Part shown: in pieces, positions 16,211 to 23,425 of the stretch | Position numbering within the stretch: position 1 is the stretch's first letter | Layout of the letters: every line of letters begins with the position of its first letter | Source of the DNA: JAGMDK01 sp023128695 | Lineage (GTDB): Bacteria; Planctomycetota; Phycisphaerae; UBA1845; Fen-1342 | Direction of reading: 5' to 3' | Assembly (NCBI GenBank): GCA_030628805.1 | Contig: DAOVQG010000008.1 | Span: forward strand, 1-35,067 | DNA: 35,067 nucleotides | Notes under the pieces: model-generated | The model's database searches: none | Told to the model about the DNA's origin: nothing | What the model saw: the letters and a program-made list of their open reading frames with translations, nothing else | Translations under genes and position numbers: made by a program

Positions 16211-16216
16211 TATAAT
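16211..16216 (+). promoter_or_regulatory. Possible -10 element (TATAAT) for the small secreted protein
   Basis: A perfect TATAAT lies only 14 bases before ATG 16231 in an AT-rich stretch. A transcript starting there would have almost no leader, which agrees with the absence of a Shine-Dalgarno sequence. No good -35 hexamer is present. Confidence 0.3.
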
Positions 16217-16230
16217 TTAGTATATTCGTC

Positions 16231-16440
16231 ATGTTCCGAGCATTTTTTTTCGCGGCGATTATGGTCCTCCTGGGACCCGGGGGTGCCCTCCGGGCCGACA
16301 CCGTCAAGCTGACGAATCGCCCGGCGTTCCGTAATGTGAGCATCCGCGACTTTCGTCCGGATGTTCTCATCTTTCGCGGCGTTTCAGGTGAGTACCTGCG
16401 GAAACCGCTGCCGTATCGAGCTATTGTCAGGAAAGCTTAA
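16231..16440 (+). CDS. Very small predicted secreted protein
   Basis: A 69-residue frame. The first 22 residues form a signal peptide (MFRAFFFAAIMVLLGPGGAL, cleavage probably after RA). The mature part, about 47 residues, starts DTVKLTNRPAFRNVSIRDFR and ends in LPYRAIVRKA. The DTVKL start resembles short beta-barrel modules at the N-termini of larger secreted planctomycete proteins, so this may be either a complete mini-protein or the remaining head of a longer gene. There is no ribosome-binding site; a TATAAT just upstream could allow nearly leaderless expression. The 3' end overlaps the Nramp remnant on the opposite strand by 14 bases. Confidence 0.5.
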   Translation: MFRAFFFAAIMVLLGPGGALRADTVKLTNRPAFRNVSIRDFRPDVLIFRGVSGEYLRKPLPYRAIVRKA

Positions 16441-16636
16441 AACGCACGACCAGGTACAGGATAGAAAAGCCGGTCAAGAAGACTAGGCCGGCCCAGGCCA
16501 GGGCGAACCCGTAGCCAGCCCCGGCCCGGGTGGCCTGCACCAAGTGGGACACGCCGACCGCCGCCCCGGCGTACATGATCCCAGGGCCGATGGCTTTGAG
16601 GAGAGTTGAGCGATGCGATGTTGGCGTTGTGACCAA
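16427..16636 (-). pseudogene. Remnant of an Nramp-family metal transporter
   Basis: A 69-residue frame whose first 50 residues match the beginning of Nramp/MntH-type divalent metal transporters: IGPGIMYAGAAVGVSHLVQA followed by TRAGAGYGFALAW. In intact members this is the first membrane helix and start of the second in a protein of about 400 residues or more. Here the sequence jumps to a short hydrophobic end (TGFSILYLVVRFKLS) and a stop, which fits fusion to the transporter's last helix by an internal deletion, although that end is too short to prove. The first codon of the open frame is TTG. A functional transporter is not possible from this piece. It lies 12 bases after the stop of the secreted dockerin gene. 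Confidence 0.7.
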
Positions 16637-16648
16637 GCGTTCGCCCGG

Positions 16649-17980
16649 TCAGGAGTTTCCTATTTCGCCGGTGAAGGCGTTCTGGAACTGCCCGAAATCT
16701 TGGAGGTCCACGTCGTCATCGGGCTCAAAGTCGAAGACCTCACAGCCTGCGCCGACCGGTCCGGCGTGCGGCCCGGTCATACAGCCGGCGAAGGAGACAA
16801 AATCGTCCAGGTCCACATCGCCGTCGTCGTCGTAGTCACCGCCGTCAAGGGCATACAGGTGGACGTCATCAAAGCAGACTTGCAGTCCGTTGCCAATCAG
16901 CCGGATTTCCAGGTATTGGTCCGCGCGCGGCGATTCGGGGGGAATCGGGTATCTGACGATCGAGGTCAGCCACTCGCCTTCGCCGGGCCCCGAGGGGTTC
17001 ACATCTTCAGCCAGCATCTCTGAACTGGACGTATCGGGATCAAAGGCCATTAGTTGAACGGTGTAGCCGGGGAAGCCTGGAATGTCATCACGGTTGCCCA
17101 CCTCCACGGTCAGGACGTACTCGTCGATGTTTGCCGCGAGTTCCTCGCCCGGCAGTATTTGCCGAATAATGTGCCCCAGTCCGTTGCTGAAAGCGATGTT
17201 TTCGCCTTCTGGAGCGCCGCCCGGAAACATACTCGGCGTGGCGTATTGCACGCCGGTCCCGTTGTTCTGGCCACCACCCGTGACATAGATGAAATCCCAG
17301 TCCACTATGCCGTAGTTATCGACCTCGCCGTAGACTAAATCGGTCGCCTCGAACCCGGGGTTACTGATGTGCAGAGGACCCAACGGCTGATAAGAGACGG
17401 GCCTGGCATCCAGCCGGACATTGTCAAAGTTGACCTGGGCGTAGCTCTCGAGAGCGCTGAGACGAATTCGCAGATTCTCGCCGGCGTGGAGATCCCTGGG
17501 GGGAGCCCAGTATTTCACGGTGGATGTGAGCCACTCGCCCTCGGCAGGCCCCGTGTAGCTGGAATCGGAATCCAGCGTGGTGTCGCCGGCCAACAGCTCG
17601 ACGAGATACCCAGGGAAACCCGTGACGTTCTCTCGATAGCCTATCTCCACCATCAGAGTATAGTTCATCCCGGTCTGCAACGTGGCCGAGAGGGTTTGTT
17701 GCAGATAGCCTGAGTTGCTGCCGGAAATATTACGATGCTCGCGGGCCATGCCGTTCCAGCCCGGAAACCAGTCGAAAGCCGGATTCCCCGTGCCGACGCC
17801 CTCGTTCCACTCCCAGGCGTAAACACCCCATTCCCATGTCCCGTCGCCATACAAAGGGTCCTCAGGGTTGACGGGAATCTCGAATCCGGCGTTGGTGATC
17901 GTAATCGGCTCGGCCCATGCGAGACATGATAACAAACCAAAACATGCTACAACGATTCCAATTGGCACTGCTCCCTTCAT
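16649..17980 (-). CDS. Secreted protein with two beta-sandwich-like repeats and a dockerin-type end
   Basis: A 443-residue exported protein. ATG 17980 is preceded by a perfect AAAGGAGG at 7 bases. The signal peptide is MKGAVPIGIVVACFGLLSCL and probably ends at AWA. Two homologous modules follow (about residues 23-190 and 200-375), each opening with a NAGFE/NPGFE motif and containing YTLMVEIGYRENVTGFPGYL or VLTVEVGNRDDIPGFPGYTV, then GEGEWLTS and a closing FDNVRL/FDDVHL. They look like extracellular beta-sandwich, perhaps carbohydrate-binding, domains. The end has two Asp-rich loops (DYDDDGDVDLDDFVSFAGCM and FEPDDDVDLQDFGQFQNAF) typical of calcium-binding dockerin type I repeats. No catalytic domain is present. 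A role in surface or extracellular attachment is inferred. Confidence 0.85.
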   Translation of the reverse strand: MKGAVPIGIVVACFGLLSCLAWAEPITITNAGFEIPVNPEDPLYGDGTWEWGVYAWEWNEGVGTGNPAFDWFPGWNGMAREHRNISGSNSGYLQQTLSATLQTGMNYTLMVEIGYRENVTGFPGYLVELLAGDTTLDSDSSYTGPAEGEWLTSTVKYWAPPRDLHAGENLRIRLSALESYAQVNFDNVRLDARPVSYQPLGPLHISNPGFEATDLVYGEVDNYGIVDWDFIYVTGGGQNNGTGVQYATPSMFPGGAPEGENIAFSNGLGHIIRQILPGEELAANIDEYVLTVEVGNRDDIPGFPGYTVQLMAFDPDTSSSEMLAEDVNPSGPGEGEWLTSIVRYPIPPESPRADQYLEIRLIGNGLQVCFDDVHLYALDGGDYDDDGDVDLDDFVSFAGCMTGPHAGPVGAGCEVFDFEPDDDVDLQDFGQFQNAFTGEIGNS

Positions 17981-18339
17981 CTTCCGGCCTCCTTTGTGCA
18001 TACAATCCCAGCCCGTCGAGTTCACGTCGTTGCCCCGACGCCACTTTACTTTTGCGGCGGCTTGTTAAACCGGCGGCCTGGTTTGAATGCAACTCGCGTT
18101 CAGTAGACATGAAACCCATTCCCAAGCTCCAATCCGCATTATACAAAAACGCGTGCAGTTCGGTCAACGGTTATAGCGGCGTGAAAATGTAGCGGCCGGG
18201 CTCCGTCCCGGACGTAGAACAGTGGAAAACATACACCCACGATAACGGCCGGTACGGAGCCCGGCCGCTACATTACGCCGACGTCCGGGACGGAGCCCGG
18301 ACGCTACTTTACGCCGACGTCCGGTACGGAGCCCGGACG
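17981..18339. other. Intergenic region with D-type repeats and an 18-bp duplication
   Basis: About 359 bases. 18042-18060 contains ACTTTACTTTTGCGGCGG, which is repeated exactly at 18342-18359, where it encodes the last codons of the TRAP permease on the minus strand. Between the two copies are three D units (18190-18342): one on the plus strand and two inverted ones in tandem separated by TTACGCCGACGTCC. No gene is supported in this gap. Confidence 0.65.
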
Positions 18340-18342
18340 CTA
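18190..18342. repeat. Cluster of D-type elements ending at the TRAP permease stop codon
   Basis: Plus-strand TAGCGGCCGGGCTCCGTCCC at 18190 faces inverted copies (GGTACGGAGCCCGGCCGCTA near 18250, GGACGGAGCCCGGACGCTAC near 18288, GGTACGGAGCCCGGACGCTA ending at 18342). The last one read on the minus strand starts with the TAG that is the stop codon of the TRAP permease gene. Confidence 0.75.
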
Positions 18343-20409
18343 CTTTACTTTTGCGGCGGACTGCTCTGTTGTTTCCGGAGGGTGATAGAGCTTTTGCAGC
18401 AGGATCACAGCCGCCAGCAAGGCGCCGCCGACAGCATCCGTGAGATAGGCCGGGATGCTGACGTCGTTGGGCAGATTAATCTCCGGCCAAAACAGGCCGA
18501 CCGATGCCAGCACCAGCAGGGCGGTTTCCAGCCAGGTGGCTCGTCGCAGGAAATAGCGGTCGAGGGCCGCGGCGAAGGCCAGCAGGCCGGCGGCGCAGGT
18601 GACCATGGTCAGAACCACCTCCGGCCACGGGGCCCCGCCCAGCAGGGGACGATAGGCCATCACGATCGGGATGATGTAGAGCCCCTTGGCCAACTTCCAG
18701 GAGACGAAGGCCGTCCGCATCGGATGGGCCCCCGCTACGCCGGCGCCGGCGAAGCTCGCGAGGCTTACCGGCGGAGTCACGTTGGCATCCTGGGAGTACC
18801 AAAAGACGATCATGTGCGCCACCAGCAACGGCACGCCCATGTTCATCAACGCCGGGCAGGCCAGAGTCGCCAGCACGATGTAGCTGGCCGTCACCGGCAG
18901 GCCCATCCCCAACACCAGCGAGGCCAAGCCGATGAGCAGGATGGCGAGAACCTTGATATCCATGGCGAGCGTCGGGACCAGGCTGCTGAAATTCAGACCC
19001 TGACCGGTTAGGCCCACGATCCCCACGATGATGCCCGCCGCGGCGCAAGCGACCGAAACCATGACGGCGTTGCGGGCGCCGCGCTCCAGGGCCTGCAAGA
19101 GCCTTCGCAAGCCCATGCGGCTTTTCTTGCGAAGGGCACTGGCCACGTAGGTGCTCACTACCGCCACGAAACCGGCCATCATCGGCGAGACGTGCATGGT
19201 CAAGGCAGTGATGAGGGCCGCGACGGGGATGATGAAATGCAGGCCGTCCTTGATCACCATAAGTATTTTGGGCAGCCGGTCCCGCGACTGACCCCGCAGG
19301 CCTTGTTTTTGGGCTTCGAAGTGCACAAATAGTAGCACCGTCATGTAGTAGAGGATGGCGGGCACAAGGGCCAGCTTGATGATGGTCAGGTAGCTCGTGT
19401 TGGTGAACTCGGCCATCAGGAAAGCCCCGGCCCCCATAATCGGCGGCATGAGCTGGCCGCCGGTGCTGGCCGCGGCCTCGATCGCCCCGGCCACGTGGGG
19501 TCGATAGCCGACTTTTTTCATCATGGGGATGGTGAACGATCCCGTGGCGACTACGTTGGCCACCGCCGAGCCCGAGACCGAACCCATGAAGCCGCTGGCG
19601 ATGACGCTGGCCTTGGCGGGGCCGCCGGAGAAACGCCCGGTGAGGGCGTACGCCAGATCGATGAAGAAGTTCCCGCCGCCGCTGACCTCCAGAAAGGCTC
19701 CGAAAAGCACGAAGACGAAAACGAAGGTGGCCGCGACGCCGATGGGCAAACCGAAGATGCCCTCGGTGGTCAGGAAAAGAGTAGTGGCGATGCGCTCCAC
19801 GCCATAGCCCTTATGGGCGAACAGGTCGGGCATATAGGAGCCGAAGTAGGCGTATAGGAGGAAGCCCGTGCAGATGCCGGCCATGAGCCAGCCGATGACA
19901 CGCCGGCAGGCTTCGAGCACCAGCAGAGTGCCAACGATGCTGACCACGGTGTCGCTGATGATCCAGTTTCCCCGCCGCTCGCAGATATCGTTCAGATAAT
20001 AGACGACGTAGAAACAGCAGCACAAAGAGGCTGTCACCAGCAGCAGGTCCAGGACCAGCCAAACGGTCAGGCGGTCCTTGCGGGCCTTTGAGAACGGCGG
20101 ACGCAACATGAACGTCAGTGCCAGGATCGCCCCCAGGTGCACCGCGCGCTGCACCTCGGCCGTCATCGCGCCCAGGCCGAGTGCGCGCTGCACCGCGTCC
20201 GGTATTGCGCCCACGCCGGCGGTGTAGAGCTGGAACAGGCTCAGGCCGACGGCGATGACCGAGACGACCTTTGCCAATTGCGGATTAACAATTGACGATT
20301 GACGATTGACGATTGACGGTTGACGATTGACGATTAACGGTTGACGATTGTGGATTGCGGATTGATCGGGAGTCGGAGATTGTGGATCGTCGGATTGCTG
20401 ATCGCACAT
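18340..20409 (-). CDS. TRAP transporter fused permease (DctQM type), TAXI-associated
   Basis: A 689-residue inner-membrane protein in which the small (4-helix) and large (12-helix) TRAP permease subunits are fused. It moves an organic acid across the membrane using a sodium or proton gradient together with a TAXI-type binding protein, encoded just upstream. Start ATG 20409 has AAAGGAAA 7 bases upstream. Residues from about 47 to the end are strongly hydrophobic; GFMGSVSGSAVANVVATGSF and STGGQLMPPIMGAGAFLM are typical for the large subunit. Residues about 10-45 are unusual: they are encoded by 7-bp DNA repeats and read IVNRQPSIVNRQSSIVN. This extension should lie in the cytoplasm. The stop TAG is the start of a D-type repeat. 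Substrate cannot be deduced. Confidence 0.92.
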   Translation of the reverse strand: MCDQQSDDPQSPTPDQSAIHNRQPLIVNRQPSIVNRQSSIVNPQLAKVVSVIAVGLSLFQLYTAGVGAIPDAVQRALGLGAMTAEVQRAVHLGAILALTFMLRPPFSKARKDRLTVWLVLDLLLVTASLCCCFYVVYYLNDICERRGNWIISDTVVSIVGTLLVLEACRRVIGWLMAGICTGFLLYAYFGSYMPDLFAHKGYGVERIATTLFLTTEGIFGLPIGVAATFVFVFVLFGAFLEVSGGGNFFIDLAYALTGRFSGGPAKASVIASGFMGSVSGSAVANVVATGSFTIPMMKKVGYRPHVAGAIEAAASTGGQLMPPIMGAGAFLMAEFTNTSYLTIIKLALVPAILYYMTVLLFVHFEAQKQGLRGQSRDRLPKILMVIKDGLHFIIPVAALITALTMHVSPMMAGFVAVVSTYVASALRKKSRMGLRRLLQALERGARNAVMVSVACAAAGIIVGIVGLTGQGLNFSSLVPTLAMDIKVLAILLIGLASLVLGMGLPVTASYIVLATLACPALMNMGVPLLVAHMIVFWYSQDANVTPPVSLASFAGAGVAGAHPMRTAFVSWKLAKGLYIIPIVMAYRPLLGGAPWPEVVLTMVTCAAGLLAFAAALDRYFLRRATWLETALLVLASVGLFWPEINLPNDVSIPAYLTDAVGGALLAAVILLQKLYHPPETTEQSAAKVK
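20279..20400. repeat. Heptanucleotide array inside the 5' end of the TRAP permease gene
   Basis: On the plus strand, repeated 7-bp units of the type GATTGAC, GGTTGAC and GATTAAC. Because 3 x 7 = 21 bases, the frame stays open and encodes repeated heptapeptides (IVNRQPS, IVNRQSS). 20311-20329 is an exact inverted copy (19 bp) of 20539-20557 in the array beyond the start codon. Confidence 0.8.
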
Positions 20410-20532
20410 GCAGTTTCCTTTTAATCCTCGATCTGCGATTTTAATCTGAAATCTGAGATTATAAATTTGGATCTACGACCTGCGATTGATGATCCGTGCT
20501 CCGCAATACACAATCCGTCAGCGGCTACCGAC

Positions 20533-20575
20533 GCTTCGCAATCGTCAACCGTCAATCATCAATCGTCAATCCGCA
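20533..20575. repeat. Inverted heptanucleotide array next to the TAXI gene stop
   Basis: CAATCGTCAACCGTCAATCA and following units, the reverse orientation of the array in the TRAP gene. On the mRNA it starts 4 bases after the TGA stop of the TAXI gene. It can pair with 20311-20329 over 19 perfect bases, leaving the TRAP gene's ribosome-binding site and start codon in the loop. Confidence 0.75.
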
Positions 20576-20576
20576 G

Positions 20577-21653
20577 TCATGTGCCTTTCGGCACAAGCCC
20601 GTCCGGGATCGTCAGCCCGATCTCCTTTAGGTACTTGATGGTGCCGGGGTGTAAGGGGATGGGCGCGCGTTCGACTGTGTTCTCCGGGGTGGTGAAACGG
20701 GCGAAGGGGTGGATTGTCCGCATGTCGTCGTTGTGCTCGAAGAGCACCTTGGTGAGCTTGTAGACCAAGTCCTCCGGCAAATCGGCCTGGCAAATGATCA
20801 CATTCCACACGCTGAGGGTGGGGACGGGGCTGTCCACGCCGCGGTAAACGTCGGCCGGCAAGTCATAAGCAGAGTAGAAGGTGTAGCGCTCGGTGACCTT
20901 CTTCTGTTCGTCGAGAGTGAAGGGGATGACCCTGATGCCGTGGGTGGTGGCGAGGTCCATGATCGAACTGGTGGGCGGGGCCACGCACCACACGCCCACG
21001 TCGATGCTGTGGTCCCGCAGAGCGTTGGCGTTCTCCACAAAAGACAGGCGGCGTACGTTCAAGCTGTCCTGGCTGGTCCCCAGGGCTTCCAAGACCAGTT
21101 CGCTCATGAAGGCGGTGCCGCTGCCCGGTGAGCCGATGCTGACGGTGTGACCCTTGAGCCGTTCCAGGCTGTCCACCCCCGAGCCCTTTAGCGTCACCAC
21201 CTGATATACATTGGGGTACATGACGGCCAGGCCCAGGATGTCTTGAGGCGTGTTCTCGAACTGCCCCTGGCCGTGGTAGGCTTGGTAGGCCACGTCGCTC
21301 ATGATCTCGCCGATGACGGTATCGCCCTTGTGAGCCAACTTCACATTCTCCACCGAGCCGCCGGTAACTTCGGCGACGGCCCGCACGCCCGGGACGTGCT
21401 GGGACCACAGGTTGGCCAGCCCGCCGCCGTAGGAGTAGTACACCCCCCCGGTGCCACCAGTACCGATGGAGATGTAGGTCCGCTGCTTGTCGGAGCAGGA
21501 GAGGTTCAGCAGGGCGACGGCCGCGATAACCAGGGCGAGAGCGGATTGACGATTGACGATTGACGATTGCGGATTACCGATTGCGGATTTCGGATTTCGG
21601 ATTTCGGATTGTGGATTGCGGATTTCAGATTGTTGGTCGAAGCTGCGTATCAT
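20577..21653 (-). CDS. TAXI-family TRAP transporter solute-binding lipoprotein
   Basis: A 358-residue lipoprotein that captures the substrate for the TRAP permease downstream. ATG 21653 has GGGAG 10 bases upstream; an in-frame TTG at 21659 is an alternative. The mature part begins with the TAXI hallmark ISIGTGGTGGVYYSYGGGLA, followed by features of the family such as VKLAHKGDTVIGEIMSDVAY and GSPGSGTAFMSELVLEALG. The lipobox LNLSC places the lipidated cysteine at residue 53. The signal peptide is odd: before its hydrophobic core (SALALVIAAVALLNLSC) are 36 residues encoded by 7-bp DNA repeats (SEIRNPQSEIRNPKSAIGNP). A normal n-region has only a few residues. Gene order CoA-transferase, binding protein, permease suggests one operon. 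Confidence 0.92.
   Translation of the reverse strand: MIRSFDQQSEIRNPQSEIRNPKSAIGNPQSSIVNRQSALALVIAAVALLNLSCSDKQRTYISIGTGGTGGVYYSYGGGLANLWSQHVPGVRAVAEVTGGSVENVKLAHKGDTVIGEIMSDVAYQAYHGQGQFENTPQDILGLAVMYPNVYQVVTLKGSGVDSLERLKGHTVSIGSPGSGTAFMSELVLEALGTSQDSLNVRRLSFVENANALRDHSIDVGVWCVAPPTSSIMDLATTHGIRVIPFTLDEQKKVTERYTFYSAYDLPADVYRGVDSPVPTLSVWNVIICQADLPEDLVYKLTKVLFEHNDDMRTIHPFARFTTPENTVERAPIPLHPGTIKYLKEIGLTIPDGLVPKGT
21543..21640. repeat. Heptanucleotide array inside the 5' end of the TAXI gene
   Basis: Plus-strand units GATTGAC (x3), GATTGCG, GATTACC, GATTTCG (x3), GATTGTG in a continuous 7-bp register. Translated on the minus strand as the 36-residue extension of the TAXI signal peptide. 21545-21562 is an exact 18-bp inverted match to 21776-21793, and 21558-21572 a 15-bp match to 21759-21773. 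Confidence 0.8.
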
Positions 21654-21719
21654 ATCCAATCATCTCCCTTCACCACGATCATGCTAAATTGCGGGACGCG
21701 AAACAATTGCGGCAGTTCT

Positions 21720-21796
21720 TAATCCACAATCCACAATCGGTAATCCGCAATCCGCAGTCCGCAATCGTCAATCCACAATCGTCAATCGTCAATTGT
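21720..21796. repeat. Inverted heptanucleotide array next to the CoA-transferase stop
   Basis: CAATCCA, CAATCGG, CAATCGT type units on the plus strand. In mRNA orientation the array begins three bases after the TAG stop of the CoA-transferase gene. It is complementary to the array in the TAXI gene, with about 110 bases between them that contain the TAXI ribosome-binding site and start codon. Confidence 0.75.
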
Positions 21797-23005
21797 CTAG
21801 ATCGCGCCTTGTTGTCTCAATTCCTCGATCTTCCCCGGCGAGTACTCCAATACGTCGTGCAAGATCTCGTCGGTGTGCTGGCCGAGCAGCGGTGGAGGCA
21901 GCTTGATGGCCGGCGGCGTCGCGGAGTACTTGATCGGGATGCCGCTGAGGCGCAGGGTGCCGATGGTGGGATGCGGAATCTCGGCAACCATGTTCCGGTG
22001 CAGAATCTGCGGGTCGGTGAACAGGTGTTCCATGTCGTTCACCGGACCACAGGGGATCGCGGCCTCCACGAACAACGCCATCCACTCGTCACAGGTCTTC
22101 TGTGCGATCAGGTCGGCAACCAGCGGCACGAATACCTCACGATTCTCCACGCGCTTGGGATTGGACTCAAACCGCGGGTCGTTGATCCACTCCCCCTTGC
22201 CGACCAGCTTGCAGAAGTTGACCCACAGCTTCTGGTTGGCCACCGCGACAGCGATGGGCCGGTCCTTGGTGTTGAAAACCTGGTAGGGCAGGATCGACTC
22301 GTGGGCCGTGCCCCAGCGAGTGGCCTCCTTGCCGGCCACGAGGTAGCTGCTGGCGATGTTGGCCAGGCAAGCGGCCTGGGTGTCAAGCAGGCTGCAATCG
22401 ATGTACTGGCCCTTACCGGAGCGCTCGCGCCAAAGCAGGCTTGCCGTGATGGCACCCTGGGCGTGAACGCCGGTGACCACGTCGGTGATTGCCACGCCGA
22501 CTTTGCAGGGCTCACCGCCCTGGGGGCCGGTGATCCACATGAGTCCGCCGACCGCGGAGAGCACCATGTCGTAGCCCGGCCGGTCGCAGTAAGGGCCGTC
22601 TTGCCCGTAGGCGCTGATCGAGCAGTAGATCAGGCGGGGGTTGAGCTTGCTGAGCGTCTCGTAGTCCAGCCCGAAGCGCTTCATCAGCCCGGGGGTGAAA
22701 TTCTCGACCAGCACGTCGGAGACCTCGGCGATCTCTTTGACCAACTCTATCCCGCGTTGGTTCTTAAGATCAATAACGATCGATTTCTTGTTGCGATTGC
22801 AGCAGAGGTAGTAGGCGCTTTCTCCGCCGGAGAAGGGCGGGCCCCAGGCGCGGGTGTCGTCGCCGCTGCCGGGGCGTTCGACCTTGATGATCTCGGCTCC
22901 CAGGTCGCCGAGCAACATGGTGCACCACGGCCCGGCGAGAATCCTGGACAGATCAAGAACCCGAACCCCGCTCAGCGGGAGATTGGCATCAGGCTGGTCG
23001 GCCAT
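21797..23005 (-). CDS. Class III CoA-transferase (CaiB/BaiF family)
   Basis: Family III CoA-transferases move CoA between carboxylic acids (for example formyl-, carnitine-, succinate- or hydroxymethylglutarate-CoA) through aspartyl-CoA intermediates. The 402-residue protein starts at ATG 23005 with AAGGAG 8 bases upstream. Typical motifs: GVRVLDLSRILAGPWCTMLL at the N-terminus, GAEIIKVERPGSGDDTR, LKNQRGIELVKEI, and the catalytic Asp146 in RPGYDMVLSAVGGLM. The overall look is nearest to the succinate-dependent dicarboxylate CoA-transferases, but the exact substrates are not readable. It is the first gene of a probable operon with the TAXI binding protein and TRAP permease, suggesting that the acid imported by the transporter is then activated as a CoA thioester. 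The stop TAG is followed by a heptanucleotide array. Confidence 0.93.
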   Translation of the reverse strand: MADQPDANLPLSGVRVLDLSRILAGPWCTMLLGDLGAEIIKVERPGSGDDTRAWGPPFSGGESAYYLCCNRNKKSIVIDLKNQRGIELVKEIAEVSDVLVENFTPGLMKRFGLDYETLSKLNPRLIYCSISAYGQDGPYCDRPGYDMVLSAVGGLMWITGPQGGEPCKVGVAITDVVTGVHAQGAITASLLWRERSGKGQYIDCSLLDTQAACLANIASSYLVAGKEATRWGTAHESILPYQVFNTKDRPIAVAVANQKLWVNFCKLVGKGEWINDPRFESNPKRVENREVFVPLVADLIAQKTCDEWMALFVEAAIPCGPVNDMEHLFTDPQILHRNMVAEIPHPTIGTLRLSGIPIKYSATPPAIKLPPPLLGQHTDEILHDVLEYSPGKIEELRQQGAI

Positions 23006-23425
23006 ACTATTACTCCTTGAGGCTGGGGGGGGCCTCATGTAATGGGGAAAACGGAAGTTGCCTCACAACATACGGCGGCACCGAATAGCATGCCGCCACC
23101 GCGCTTCTGCTGCCTCTGTAATCAGGAAACAACGTAATAGCAGGGTTTTTCGCATTTATGATCAGGCTGTCTGCGTGAAGATGGCAGCGTACCGGTCAAG
23201 CTCAGGCAGTGCAAGTCTCAGCCCCGGCTGACAGGGGTGAGCATCAACATAGTGGGTGGGGCGGACCTCCGTGCCCGCCAGTATGGTCCGATGGCGGCCG
23301 CGGAGGGCCGCCCCACCGGTTTACCCGGGTCACACCGGTAATTCATCCACAAATCCAACCCCGCCAAAACTGTCAGGCACCCGGAGCCGGTTGCTTTGTT
23401 CCGAAGTGCAATAAACGACACGCAT
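23006..23425. other. Intergenic region with a family A-like core
   Basis: About 420 bases upstream of the CoA-transferase operon and downstream of the tRNase Z gene. 23247-23325 holds a palindromic core (GTGGGGCGGACCTCCGTGCC and GGCCGCGGAGGGCCGCCCCA) like that of family A but without its ends. The operon promoter must lie here, but I find no convincing -35/-10 pair. Confidence 0.55.

Noticed and set aside
21560..23020. Very long plus-strand open frame (486 codons) opposite the CoA-transferase and through the TAXI array
   Set aside because: It is antisense to a well-supported gene with conserved motifs, begins in a simple repeat, has no ribosome-binding site and no protein-like domain pattern.
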